Part shown: positions 1 to 8,241 of the stretch, one piece after another | How positions within the stretch are numbered: position 1 is the first letter of the stretch | How the letters are laid out: every line of letters starts with the position of its first letter | Assembly: GCF_006539145.1 (NCBI RefSeq) | Contig: NZ_BJML01000003.1 | Coordinates: 1 to 64,000, forward strand | Reading direction: 5' to 3' | DNA: 64,000 nt | Origin: Microbacterium testaceum | GTDB lineage: Bacteria > Actinomycetota > Actinomycetes > Actinomycetales > Microbacteriaceae | Notes under the pieces: model-generated | Databases searched by the model: none | What the model saw: the letters and a program-made list of their open reading frames with translations, nothing else | What the model was told of the DNA's origin: nothing | Made by a program: the position numbers and the translations under genes

Positions 1-7
1 CCACCCG

Positions 8-37
8 GCGGCGGGGCGGGTTCGCCCGCCCCGCCGC
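8..37 (+). other. GC-only stem-loop with TTCG loop upstream of mmsA
   Basis: A perfect 13-bp stem (positions 8-20 with 25-37) closed by a TTCG tetraloop lies about 70 bases before the ATPase start. In MmsA/GguA-type operons a substrate-binding-protein gene normally precedes the ATPase, so this is probably the intercistronic hairpin that protects or terminates that upstream message; the upstream gene itself is outside the window. No T-run follows the stem, so complete termination is not implied. Confidence 0.6.
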
Positions 38-107
38 TCCCCGTGCCGCCCCCGGGCGGCGGAGCCGAAATGCCGCCCCACCGGCGGCGGAGGGACAAGC
101 ACACACC

Positions 108-1637
108 ATGACCGAACCGATCCTGCGTATGTCGGGGATCTCGAAGTCGTTCAACGGGGTTCCCGCCCTGGCCGATGTGTCGATCGACGTCTACCGCGGC
201 GAGGTCCACGCCATCTGCGGTGAGAACGGCGCCGGAAAGTCGACGCTGATGAAGGTGCTCAGCGGGGTCTATCCCGCCGGCAGCTTCGAGGGCGGCATCA
301 CCCTCGAGGGCGAGCAGATGGCCTTTCGCTCCATCAACGACAGCGAGGCCGCCGGCATCGTCATCATCCACCAGGAGTTGGCGCTCAGCCCGTACCTCTC
401 GATCGCCGAGAACATCTTCCTCGGCAACGAGAAGTCGCGTCGTGGCGTCATCGACTGGAACGCGACCAACTCCGCGGCGGCCGAGCTGCTCAAGCGGGTG
501 GGGCTGCGCGAGAACCCCGCGACGAAGATCTTCGAGCTCGGCGTCGGCAAGCAGCAGCTCGTCGAGATCGCCAAGGCCCTCGCGAAAGAGGTGAAGCTCC
601 TCATCCTCGACGAGCCCACCGCCGCCTTGAACGACGACGACTCCGCCCACCTGCTCGATCTGATCGACCAGCTGCGCACGCAGGGCATCACCTGCATCAT
701 CATCAGCCACAAGCTCAAAGAGGTGCTGCGCATCTCGGATCGCATCACCATCATCCGCGACGGCCGCACGATCGAGACGATGCACCGCTCCGACGCCGAC
801 ACCGACGAGGGCCGGATCATCCGCGCCATGGTCGGCCGCGATCTGAACAGCCTCTTCCCGCCGCGCGAGCCCGACATCGGCGAAGAGCTCTTCCGCGTCG
901 AGAACTGGACCGTCCACCACCCCGTCGACACCGAGCGCGTGGTCATCGACGACGCCTCCTTCATGGTGCGCGCCGGGGAGATCGTCGGTTTCGCGGGCCT
1001 CATGGGCGCCGGTCGCACCGAACTCGCGATGAGCATCTTCGGGCGCATGTACGGCACCGGCATCTCCGGCGAGGTGTACAAGAACGGGCAGCAGATCGAC
1101 GTCCGCACGGTGGATGCTGCGATCAAGCACGGCATCGCCTACGCCACCGAGGACCGCAAGAAATACGGTCTCAACCTCATCGGCGACATCCAGGTCAACG
1201 TCTCGGCCTCCGCTCTCGCCCGCCTCGCCCGCCTCGGTGTGGTCGACCGGTACCGCGAGTACAAGGTCGCCGATTCGTACCGCTACAAGATGAACATCAA
1301 GGCGCCCAGCGTCGCCGCGATCACGGGACGCCTCTCGGGCGGCAACCAGCAGAAGGTCGTGCTGTCGAAGTGGATGTTCACCGGACCCGACGTGCTGATC
1401 CTCGACGAGCCCACCCGCGGCATCGACGTCGGGGCCAAGTACGAGATCTACGGCATCATCAACGAACTCGCGGCCCAGGGGAAGGCCGTCATCGTCATCT
1501 CGTCGGAGCTGCCCGAGGTCATCGGCCTCTCCGACCGCATCTACACGATCTCCGAGGGGCGCATCACGGCCGAGGTCAGCCGCGACGACGCCACGCAGGA
1601 GAACCTCATGCGGCACATGACCGCCGGAAGGAACTGA
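108..1637 (+). CDS. mmsA: Multiple-monosaccharide ABC transporter ATP-binding protein
   Basis: Energy-coupling ATPase of a sugar importer, working at the inner face of the membrane with the permease encoded 5 bases downstream. It has the tandem two-ATPase architecture of the 500-aa sugar family (XylG/RbsA/GguA). The first Walker [10 protein letters not shown], is at about residues 38-46 and the first Walker B is [11 protein letters not shown] second half ends with signature LSGGNQQKV and [11 protein letters not shown]. As in this family, the second half lacks a canonical Walker A and is probably catalytically weak. The insertion after the first Walker A ([12 protein letters not shown]) resembles MmsA/GguA rather than RbsA, but the substrate (xylose, arabinose, galactose or other) cannot be read from the ATPase. 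The ATG follows a GGAGGGAC ribosome site. Confidence 0.93.
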   Translation: MTEPILRMSGISKSFNGVPALADVSIDVYRGEVHAICGENGAGKSTLMKVLSGVYPAGSFEGGITLEGEQMAFRSINDSEAAGIVIIHQELALSPYLSIAENIFLGNEKSRRGVIDWNATNSAAAELLKRVGLRENPATKIFELGVGKQQLVEIAKALAKEVKLLILDEPTAALNDDDSAHLLDLIDQLRTQGITCIIISHKLKEVLRISDRITIIRDGRTIETMHRSDADTDEGRIIRAMVGRDLNSLFPPREPDIGEELFRVENWTVHHPVDTERVVIDDASFMVRAGEIVGFAGLMGAGRTELAMSIFGRMYGTGISGEVYKNGQQIDVRTVDAAIKHGIAYATEDRKKYGLNLIGDIQVNVSASALARLARLGVVDRYREYKVADSYRYKMNIKAPSVAAITGRLSGGNQQKVVLSKWMFTGPDVLILDEPTRGIDVGAKYEIYGIINELAAQGKAVIVISSELPEVIGLSDRIYTISEGRITAEVSRDDATQENLMRHMTAGRN

Positions 1638-1642
1638 CAGCA

Positions 1643-2863
1643 ATGGCCACCGCATCCACCCAGACGGTCGAGGCACCGACGCAGCCGGGACCGCGACGTC
1701 GCGGCATCCTGTCGCGCATCAACTTCCGACAGTTCGGCATCCTCGCCGCTCTCGTCATCATCATCGTGCTCTTCCAGGTGCTCACCGGCGGTCGCCTGCT
1801 GATGCCCGGAAACGTCAACAACCTCATCCAGCAGAACGCCTACGTGCTGATCCTCGCGATCGGCATGGTGATGGTCATCATCGCCGGCCATATCGACCTG
1901 TCGGTCGGATCGGTCGTGGCCATGGTGGGCGCGATCGCGGCGATCGCGATGAACCAATGGGGTCTGCCCTGGTTCGTCGCCGTCCTGCTCTCGCTCGTCG
2001 TCGGCGCTGTCGTCGGTGCGTGGCAGGGCTTCTGGGTCGCGTTCGTGGGCATCCCCGCGTTCATCGTCACCCTGGCGGGCATGCTGCTGTTCCGCGGTCT
2101 CACGCTCGTGCTGCTCACCGGCGGCACCATCAGCGGCCTCCCCGACGGCTTCACGGCGATCGGAGCCGGATGGCTGCCGCCGTTCCTCGGCTACCTCGGC
2201 AACTGGGACGCGCTGACCCTTGCGCTCGGCGCCATCGCCAGCGTGCTGCTCGTCGTGCAGCAGCTGCGCACCCGCGCCACGCTCCGCCGCCTCGAGCTGC
2301 CGCGCGAGGTCGCCTGGTCGTTCTGGGCGAAGAACGTCGTCGCAGTCGTCGCGATCATGGCCACCGCCTTCACGATCGCCGCCTACAACGGCACCCCCAT
2401 CGTGCTGATCATCCTGGCGGTCCTTGTGCTGGCGTACACGTTCGTGCTCAACCGCACCACGTTCGGTCGCCACATCTACGCCATGGGCGGCAACCTCTTC
2501 GCGGCCGTGATGAGCGGTGTCAAGACGAAGTGGGTCAACTTCTTCATCTTCGTCAACATGGGTGCCCTCGCGGGTCTCGCCGCCGTCGTCAGCACTGCGC
2601 GTGCCGGTGGTGCGGTGGCCTCGGCCGGTCAGAACTACGAGCTCGATGCGATCGCTGCGGTGTTCATCGGTGGTGCGGCCGTCCAGGGCGGTATCGGAAC
2701 GGTCGTCGGCGCGGTCGTCGGTGGTCTGGTCATGGGTGTGCTGAACATGGGTCTGTCGATCCTCAGCGTCGACGCCGCGTGGCAGATGGCCATCAAGGGC
2801 ATCGTGCTGCTCCTCGCCGTCGCGTTCGACATCTTCAACAAGCGGCGCAACGGCGGTGCGTGA
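1643..2863 (+). CDS. mmsB: Multiple-monosaccharide ABC transporter permease
   Basis: Membrane channel of the same importer (406 aa, BPD_transp_2 family). A short charged N-terminus is followed by about ten hydrophobic segments. The family signature region IIAGHIDLSVGS is near residue 75 and the coupling-region glycine/alanine-rich loop lies near residue 340. The longer middle segment around residues 200-240 (a charged cytoplasmic loop rich in R/E between hydrophobic stretches) is typical of MmsB/GguB/XylH-like permeases rather than RbsC. The ATG at 1643 is chosen because it is the first good start after the ATPase stop, with the ribosome site GGAAGGA overlapping the end of that gene; an in-frame opening farther upstream lies inside mmsA. 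Confidence 0.92.
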   Translation: MATASTQTVEAPTQPGPRRRGILSRINFRQFGILAALVIIIVLFQVLTGGRLLMPGNVNNLIQQNAYVLILAIGMVMVIIAGHIDLSVGSVVAMVGAIAAIAMNQWGLPWFVAVLLSLVVGAVVGAWQGFWVAFVGIPAFIVTLAGMLLFRGLTLVLLTGGTISGLPDGFTAIGAGWLPPFLGYLGNWDALTLALGAIASVLLVVQQLRTRATLRRLELPREVAWSFWAKNVVAVVAIMATAFTIAAYNGTPIVLIILAVLVLAYTFVLNRTTFGRHIYAMGGNLFAAVMSGVKTKWVNFFIFVNMGALAGLAAVVSTARAGGAVASAGQNYELDAIAAVFIGGAAVQGGIGTVVGAVVGGLVMGVLNMGLSILSVDAAWQMAIKGIVLLLAVAFDIFNKRRNGGA

Positions 2864-2865
2864 CC

Positions 2866-2902
2866 GGATGGGGAGCCCGGTCACCCGGCCGGCTCCCCAT
2901 CC
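2866..2902 (+). terminator. Hairpin terminator after mmsAB
   Basis: Twelve-base perfect arms (GGATGGGGAGCC and its complement) around a 13-base loop start three bases after the permease stop. No T-tract follows, which is usual for high-GC actinobacterial terminators. Confidence 0.7.
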
Positions 2903-2998
2903 CGGCCGCTCCGGCCGTCGGCCGCGTCGCGTCGCTGTGCGTCGGCCGCGTGAACACTCCGGTCCCCTCGATGGGATGATGGGGGAGGTGCGCCTCTC

Positions 2999-4210
2999 AT
3001 GACCCCTGCCGTGTTCGAGCCCGCAACCCCGCTCGCGCCGCCGGCTGGCCGTACGACGAACGACCTGATCCGTCAGCAGAACCTCTCGTCCGTCCTGTCG
3101 CTCCTCCACTCCCGGGGAGCGCTCTCACGCGCCCAATTGGGCGCCACGACCGGCCTCAACCGCTCCACGGTCACGGGTCTCGTCATGGAATTGACCGAGC
3201 TCGGCCTCGTCCGCGAGGCGCCCAGCGGGGAGCGCACCGGCAAGGTCGGTCGACCGACTCTCGACCTCGAACCCGAAGACCACGTCGCCGCCCTGAGCGT
3301 CCGCGCCGAACCGCACGCGGTGACCGTGGCCCTGGTCGGCCTCGGCGGGGTGGTGCACGCCCGTCTGCGTCACGACACCGCCACTGCGCCGGCGCCGAAA
3401 CGGTTCGTCCAGATCGTCGCCTCGTCGGTCGAGGCGATGCGCGCCGACATCGACCGCCACTACCGCGTGGTCGGGGCCGGGCTGGCGGTCCCCGGACTCG
3501 TCAACGCCAACGGTTCCGTCCTCGTCTCGCCCACCCTCGGGTGGAAGCGCGATCCCGTCGCGGCGCGTCTGAGCGACGAACTCGGGATGCCGGTGGCCGC
3601 CGGCAACGACGCCAGCATCGGCGCCCTCGCGGAGTCGCGGTTCGGCGTGGGCGTGGGTGTCGGCAACCTGCTCTACCTCGGCGGCGCGATGCACAGCATC
3701 GGCGGCGGTCTCATCATCGACGGCACCCTGCTGCGCGGGACGTCGGGTTACGCCGGAGAGCTCGGCCACACCGTCGTCGACCCGCGCGGACGCCCGTGCG
3801 TGTGCGGACGCCGCGGGTGCCTCGAGGCCGAGGTCAGCCTCGACCTGATCGAACCGCTGCTGGGGCGCCGCAAGCTCGACGAGGACGAACTCGATGTCGA
3901 GCTCGGCGTCGCCCGCAATCCCCGCGTGATGACCGAGGTGACGCGCCAGGTCGAGATGCTCTCGCTTGCCCTGACGAACTTCGTCAACGCCTTCGCCCCT
4001 GAGACGGTCGTGCTCTCGGGGTATCTCGGAGCGCTGCTGTCGGTCAGCCGCGAGCGTCTCGCCGACGCCGTGCGCGTGCATCCGCTGGGCGCCGAGGGCC
4101 GCACGATCCGTCTCGAACGCGCCCACCTGCGCTCGCGCCTGATGCTCGTGGGCCCCGCGGAACTGGCCTTCAGCGACCTGTTGGCCAACCCCGCCGGCTT
4201 CCGCGGCTGA
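2999..4210 (+). CDS. ROK-family transcriptional regulator
   Basis: Sugar-responsive DNA-binding repressor of the ROK (NagC/XylR/Mlc) family, 403 aa. Residues about 25-75 form a winged helix-turn-helix (SRAQLGATTGLNRSTVTGLV). The rest is a sugar-kinase-like fold ending in the ROK zinc motif CxCGxxGCxE near residue 266. The position right after a monosaccharide ABC importer, in the same direction, suggests it controls that importer, with the imported sugar as inducer; this is inference from context. A strong GGGGGAGG ribosome site supports the ATG. The hairpin after mmsB implies it has its own promoter. Confidence 0.9.
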   Translation: MTPAVFEPATPLAPPAGRTTNDLIRQQNLSSVLSLLHSRGALSRAQLGATTGLNRSTVTGLVMELTELGLVREAPSGERTGKVGRPTLDLEPEDHVAALSVRAEPHAVTVALVGLGGVVHARLRHDTATAPAPKRFVQIVASSVEAMRADIDRHYRVVGAGLAVPGLVNANGSVLVSPTLGWKRDPVAARLSDELGMPVAAGNDASIGALAESRFGVGVGVGNLLYLGGAMHSIGGGLIIDGTLLRGTSGYAGELGHTVVDPRGRPCVCGRRGCLEAEVSLDLIEPLLGRRKLDEDELDVELGVARNPRVMTEVTRQVEMLSLALTNFVNAFAPETVVLSGYLGALLSVSRERLADAVRVHPLGAEGRTIRLERAHLRSRLMLVGPAELAFSDLLANPAGFRG

Positions 4211-4274
4211 CCCCGCTCCCCCGCACGCAGCGCGCGTTGCGGGCCGCAGCGTCCGAATGCCCGCGTCCTCCCGT

Positions 4275-4329
4275 GAGTGTCCAAAACACCCGGACGAATT
4301 TCTGCGGCGTCCGGGTTTCTTGGACACTC
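4275..4329. repeat. Long imperfect inverted repeat between convergent genes
   Basis: Arms of 22 bases (GAGTGTCCAA-AACA-CCCGGACG against CGTCCGGG-TTTC-TTGGACACTC) are perfect except for a 4x4 internal loop and enclose an 11-base apical loop. It sits between the convergent ROK regulator and 2-hydroxyacid dehydrogenase genes, so it could act as a bidirectional terminator or be a REP/MITE-like mobile palindrome. Confidence 0.75.
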
Positions 4330-4343
4330 GACGCTGGTGGCGC

Positions 4344-4411
4344 GGGCGCACGCTGCGTGCGGTCGCACGCTGCGCGCGGTCGCACGCTGCGCGCGGTCGC
4401 ACGCTGCGCGC
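4344..4411. repeat. 17-bp tandem repeat
   Basis: Three perfect head-to-tail copies of the unit GGTCGCACGCTGCGCGC (4361-4411), preceded by one degenerate copy (about 4344-4360). It lies in the 242-bp gap between convergent genes, directly after the long inverted repeat. Confidence 0.85.
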
Positions 4412-4452
4412 GGCGACGGGACGTCGACGACGTTTCAGCGACGAGGAGGCGG

Positions 4453-5382
4453 TCAGCCCCCGATCACCACATTCAGCGGCTCCTCGCCGCGGTGCAGGCG
4501 TTCGATCTGCTGACGCACCAAGCGTGCGATGCGGGGGCGCATGGCATCCGTCGCCCCTCCGACGTGCGGCGCGATGAGCACGCCGTCGAGGCTCCACAGC
4601 GGGTGGCCCTGGGGGAGAGGTTCGGGGTCGGTGACGTCGAGGGCGGCGCGGATCCGGCCGCGGCGGACGTGATCGACGAGGGCATCGGTGTCGATGAGCG
4701 GGCCGCGGCCGACGTTCACGACGAGCGCTCCGTCGGGCAGGGCCGAGAGGGCGCGGTCGTCGATGACGTGGCGGGTCGCGTCACCGCCCGGGAGGGACGC
4801 GATGACGATGTCGGTCTCGGCGAGCACCTCGTACAGCTTGCCGAGGGGGAACACCTCGACCTCGTCTTGCAGACGACCGTGCGAGGCGACGGCGCGCAGC
4901 TCCACCTCGAAGGGCTTCAGGCGTGCGGCGATCGCACGACCGACCCCGCCGAAGCCGAGCAGGGTCACCCGAGCGTCGGCCAGGCCGGGAGCCCCGCCGC
5001 CGGTCCACTCGCCGCGGTCCTGCGCGCGCACGACCTCGGGCAGCCGTCGCTGGGCCGCCAACGCCAGGGCGACGGCGAGCTCGGAGGTGGCCGTCTCGTG
5101 CACGCTCGAAGCGTTCGCGAACACGATCCCCTCGGGCAAGCGCCCCTCGACGTTGTCGTACCCGATCGACTGGCCCTGGACGAGTCCGACCTCGATCTCG
5201 GAGAGGCGCTCGATGACGTTGTCCATCGACATGTACGGGGGCACGACCATGTCGAATCGGTCGTGCGGTGCCGGTCCCGTCATATCCCAGACCACCACCT
5301 CGACGCCGTCGGGCAGCTCGTTCAGGTCGGCGCGGAGTTCGTCGGTGGGCACGGACACGAGGAGGGGGGTCGAGGTCGTCAC
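4453..5382 (-). CDS. D-isomer-specific 2-hydroxyacid dehydrogenase
   Basis: Probable NAD(P)-dependent 2-hydroxyacid/2-ketoacid oxidoreductase, 309 aa. It has the family's Rossmann motif LGFGGVGRAIAARL near residue 141, the substrate-binding arginine in NVGRGPLID, and the C-terminal catalytic histidine in APHVGGATDAM. The catalytic acid (usually Glu) lies between them, in DVTDPEPLP. It is the last gene of a minus-strand operon: its GTG start overlaps the stop of the FAD oxidoreductase in a GTGA, implying translational coupling. The substrate is unknown; family members act on glyoxylate, hydroxypyruvate and phosphoglycerate. The neighbours suggest a small carboxylate, possibly glyoxylate. Confidence 0.88.
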   Translation of the reverse strand: MTTSTPLLVSVPTDELRADLNELPDGVEVVVWDMTGPAPHDRFDMVVPPYMSMDNVIERLSEIEVGLVQGQSIGYDNVEGRLPEGIVFANASSVHETATSELAVALALAAQRRLPEVVRAQDRGEWTGGGAPGLADARVTLLGFGGVGRAIAARLKPFEVELRAVASHGRLQDEVEVFPLGKLYEVLAETDIVIASLPGGDATRHVIDDRALSALPDGALVVNVGRGPLIDTDALVDHVRRGRIRAALDVTDPEPLPQGHPLWSLDGVLIAPHVGGATDAMRPRIARLVRQQIERLHRGEEPLNVVIGG

Positions 5383-6857
5383 CGCAGAGACGCTACCCCC
5401 GCCGTCTCGGTGGGCGTGGGAGGTTGCGCCCGGCGCCCGATGTGCACACCGACCGGTACGTCGTATGCCAGGTACTCGCGCAGCAGAGCGTCGGCGTCGC
5501 GCTCGAACAACCGCCGCGACAGGGCGGCGGCGAGCTTCGTGGCCCCGCCGACGAGGCCGGGGATCTGGTGGCTGAGCATGCCCTGGCTCAGGCGTGCGCC
5601 GTGGTTGAACATGTGGATCCGAGAGAGGGCCGAGGCCTCCGGCGTGCTCCGGCTGACGAGACCGAAGTCGTCATCGAGATACGGGAATGCCGCGAGACCG
5701 GGGTTCTGCGCCGTGGACGCGGGGTCGAGCCGGTCGCTCCACAGGACGGCATCCGCGGCGACGTTCGCCAGCTCGGGGCGCCGCGCGAGCTCCGAGACGA
5801 TCCCGGTCGCCGCCAGCACGACGTCGTAGTGATGGATGCCGTGCGGCGTCGTCACGGCGATCTCGCTGCCCGTCCACTCCACGCTCTGCCACGGCGACGA
5901 GGTGAGGAAGCGGAAGGAGTCGAAGGCGTGGGCGCGCCAGAGGGCGTTCTGCGTGGCCGGTTGGTCGACCTCCGACAGGTGCACGTTGAAGGCCCACTTC
6001 TGCTGGTCGGTGAACGAGCCGTAGTTCTCGATGAGGCCGGCGAACTCCATCCAGCGGTAGGGGCTCACCTGCGGCATCGCCGGTCGACGCATGTGCACGT
6101 CGACACTCGCCGCTCCGTGCTCGAGAGCGGTCGCGGCGTTGTCGAACGCTCCCGTGCCCGCGCCCAGGATGCCGATGCGCAGCCCCGCGAGCGCCTCGAA
6201 GTCGATGGCGTCGTGCGTGTGATGTACGCGCTCGGCGGGAAGCTCGCGCAGGAGGGCGGGGATGTGTCGACCACCGGCCCCCTCGATGCCCGTGGCGAGC
6301 ACGACGTGCTGTGCGGGCAGCATCCACTCGCCGTCGGGCCCGTCGAGGTGCATCTGGATCGGGCCGTCCGCCGTGGTCGGTGCGAGCGACCGCACGCGGG
6401 TGGAGGGCACTACCGTCAGGGCGGAGACCTCTCGATACCACCGCAGGAAGCCCTGCCACGCGATCGTGGGGAAGTACTCGATCGCGTCCCACGCGTCGAT
6501 GCCGTACACGGCCTCGAACCAGGCCCGCGGGCTCACGGCGGGAGTGCCCCAGGTGGGCCACGCGATGTCTTTCGGAGTGCGCAGCGTGTGCATGCGCGCG
6601 TAGGTGGTCCAGGGGCCGGCCGCATCGGCGGGGGCGGCGTCGATCACCACGACGTCGTCGATCCCGCGGCGTCGGAGGCCGCGGGCCAGAACGAGTCCGG
6701 CTTGCCCCGCGCCCACGATCACCACGGGACGGATGCCGTCCCGCGCACCGACCCACGAGCGTCCGTCGCCCGCGCTGAGGGCGCTCTGATGCGCGGCCTC
6801 GCGTTCGAGGGCCGCGAGGCGGGCGTCGGAATCGGGGAGCGGGGTGAGCACGCTCAC
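5379..6857 (-). CDS. FAD/NAD(P)-binding oxidoreductase
   Basis: Flavin-dependent oxidoreductase of the flavin-monooxygenase/FAD-NAD(P)-binding type, 492 aa. A first dinucleotide fold VVIVGAGQAG is near residue 47 and a second, IGILGAGTGA, near residue 225, as in enzymes that bind both FAD and NADPH. The aromatic-rich stretch between them (PWTTYARMHTLRTPKD) probably lines the active site. The GTG start is chosen because it overlaps the stop of the AllA-like gene as GTGA; a longer reading runs inside that gene. The operon position between an AllA-like protein and a 2-hydroxyacid dehydrogenase suggests it oxidises a compound feeding the same small pathway, but the reaction is unknown. Confidence 0.8.
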   Translation of the reverse strand: MSVLTPLPDSDARLAALEREAAHQSALSAGDGRSWVGARDGIRPVVIVGAGQAGLVLARGLRRRGIDDVVVIDAAPADAAGPWTTYARMHTLRTPKDIAWPTWGTPAVSPRAWFEAVYGIDAWDAIEYFPTIAWQGFLRWYREVSALTVVPSTRVRSLAPTTADGPIQMHLDGPDGEWMLPAQHVVLATGIEGAGGRHIPALLRELPAERVHHTHDAIDFEALAGLRIGILGAGTGAFDNAATALEHGAASVDVHMRRPAMPQVSPYRWMEFAGLIENYGSFTDQQKWAFNVHLSEVDQPATQNALWRAHAFDSFRFLTSSPWQSVEWTGSEIAVTTPHGIHHYDVVLAATGIVSELARRPELANVAADAVLWSDRLDPASTAQNPGLAAFPYLDDDFGLVSRSTPEASALSRIHMFNHGARLSQGMLSHQIPGLVGGATKLAAALSRRLFERDADALLREYLAYDVPVGVHIGRRAQPPTPTETAGVASLR

Positions 6858-7348
6858 TCCCCGTCGATCACGACGCGAACGCCGAGGGTGTCGTCGAAGC
6901 GGTGGTTGTGGTGGTCGGTGACGTTGGTGTCGTCGAGCTCGAGGTTGACGAAGTCCATGCTCGGCTCGGCGAAGAAGGGGCCCGCGTGCCAGGTGCCCTT
7001 GCGCATCGTGATGGCCGTTCGCGGCGGGATGCGGAAGGCGCGGAGATCGTCGAGCGCCGGGGCCTCGATACCGGGAGCGGCGACGGCGATCGTCCACTCG
7101 ACGTCGCCGACGGACATGAGCGTCTGGGTGGTCTCGAGGTGGCGGGTCACGCGCACGAACTCCGGCGTCTTGTCGTCGAGGTGCATCAGATAGAAGCGCG
7201 GGATGCCGTTCGACACGTCGAGCACGGCTTCCTCCGCGGTGAAAGGAGTGCCGTCTGCCATCGGCGTCAGGACGACACCGAAGGGGTCGAACGACGCGGG
7301 GGTCACGATCTCGGCGGTGAGGCGATGGATGGTGAGGGTGTCGGACAT
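6854..7348 (-). CDS. Ureidoglycolate lyase (AllA)-family protein
   Basis: Cupin-like 164-aa protein, the usual length of the AllA family, which releases urea from ureidoglycolate to give glyoxylate. The family core is visible: PFGVVLTPMADGTPF at the N-terminus and KGTWHAGPFF with FVNLELDDTN near the C-terminus. The ATG at 7348 (preceded by GAAAGCGAG) is preferred over one 51 bases upstream that lies in the operator region. It is the first gene of a coupled trio with an FAD oxidoreductase and a 2-hydroxyacid dehydrogenase. No allantoinase, allantoicase or urease genes are nearby, so use in purine-ring catabolism is not shown; it may act on a related ureido or carbamoyl acid. Confidence 0.75.
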   Translation of the reverse strand: MSDTLTIHRLTAEIVTPASFDPFGVVLTPMADGTPFTAEEAVLDVSNGIPRFYLMHLDDKTPEFVRVTRHLETTQTLMSVGDVEWTIAVAAPGIEAPALDDLRAFRIPPRTAITMRKGTWHAGPFFAEPSMDFVNLELDDTNVTDHHNHRFDDTLGVRVVIDGE

Positions 7349-7383
7349 GGCGGCTCGCTTTCGTCGGGTAATCCGACCGTACA

Positions 7384-7420
7384 CTTGTCCAACAAGCAAC
7401 GATTCAACTTGTCCGACATG
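7384..7420. promoter_or_regulatory. Two candidate GntR operators before the AllA-like operon
   Basis: A perfect palindrome CTTGTCCAACAAG (7384-7396, matching the GntR pattern with GT...AC half-sites) and an imperfect copy CTTGTCCGACATG (7408-7420) are spaced 24 bp centre to centre, between the GntR gene stop and the AllA-like start. On the minus strand, a TTGAAT (7402-7407) between them could be the -35 box, placing the perfect site in the spacer; the -10 box is weak. Confidence 0.65.
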
Positions 7421-7449
7421 TTCACCGCGCTGTTACGCCCGCGAAACGC

Positions 7450-8154
7450 TCACGACCGCACCCGGCGGATCAGGGCGTTGCGCAGTCCCTCCGGCGCGGG
7501 CAGCTGCACCTCTCGCGACCAGTACCCGATCGCGTCGTCGGCACCGTATCCGCAGTAGGTCATCTCGATGACCGGCGTGCCCGGCGAGCTCGACAGAAGC
7601 CGTGACCTCTCGGCATCCAGCCCGATCGCCTCCATCCACACGGTCTCCCACGCGACTCGTACGCCGTTGGCGGCTTCGGCGAGATCGAAGACGGGGCGGT
7701 GCGCGTCGAGCGTGGCGTCGCGCTGCAGGGGGACGAGGTCTTCCGCCAGGGCGTAGGGCGCTCCGTCGGCGCGCCACATCTTCACGGTGCGCAGGACCGA
7801 GGTGCCGTCGGGCAGGTCGTCGAAGCGGTGCGAGCCGGGGGTCAGCTCGAGGCGATCGGACGACACGAGCTCGAGCGACGGCTCATAACCGGCGGAGCGG
7901 ATCGAGAGGGAGTGGTCGAACTGCTGGTCGATCCGTCGGCCCACCCCCGCGAGGCGACGGTTCGGAGTGGTGCGCGCGCCCTGCGTGCGGTGCACGTATC
8001 CGCGCTCTTCGAGGCGCACCAGCGCTTCGCGCACCGAGTTGCGGCTCGCGCCGAGCATCTCGGCGAGGCGCGGTTCGGAGGGCAGCGCCGCTGCCTCGCT
8101 GCTCCACAGGGCAAGGATGCCCTCGATGATCGGATCGGGATCGGGTACGCGCAC
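7450..8154 (-). CDS. GntR-family (HutC/UTRA type) transcriptional regulator
   Basis: Regulator of 234 aa. Residues about 10-70 form the GntR winged helix (LPSEPRLAEMLGASRNSVREALVRLEERGYVHR). The C-terminal two thirds resemble a UTRA ligand-binding domain ending IGYWSREVQLP, which places it in the HutC subfamily. It lies immediately upstream of, and in the same direction as, the AllA-like operon, with two palindromic candidate operators in the 100-bp gap, so it most likely controls that operon. GTG start; the next gene upstream (purSQ) ends 88 bp away on the same strand, so the regulator may be partly read from purSQ. Confidence 0.88.
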   Translation of the reverse strand: MRVPDPDPIIEGILALWSSEAAALPSEPRLAEMLGASRNSVREALVRLEERGYVHRTQGARTTPNRRLAGVGRRIDQQFDHSLSIRSAGYEPSLELVSSDRLELTPGSHRFDDLPDGTSVLRTVKMWRADGAPYALAEDLVPLQRDATLDAHRPVFDLAEAANGVRVAWETVWMEAIGLDAERSRLLSSSPGTPVIEMTYCGYGADDAIGYWSREVQLPAPEGLRNALIRRVRS

Positions 8155-8241
8155 GGACTTATCTTCCCCGATGGATACCGGGACGATCGCCCCGGTGGGG
8201 CAGGGGAGTCGCGAACGCCCCGAACGAAACCGCGGGCGGGG

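Noticed and set aside
1370-1642. Long open frame running into the mmsB gene from inside mmsA
   Set aside because: It is the out-of-frame overlap of the ATPase gene; the permease begins at the ATG at 1643 with its own ribosome site.
4344-4411. CRISPR or origin iterons
   Set aside because: The 17-bp units are directly adjacent with no spacers, and there is no replication gene in the region.
6854-7348. Allantoin degradation pathway
   Set aside because: Only an AllA-like protein is present; no allantoinase, allantoate amidohydrolase or urease genes are in the window, so the pathway cannot be claimed.
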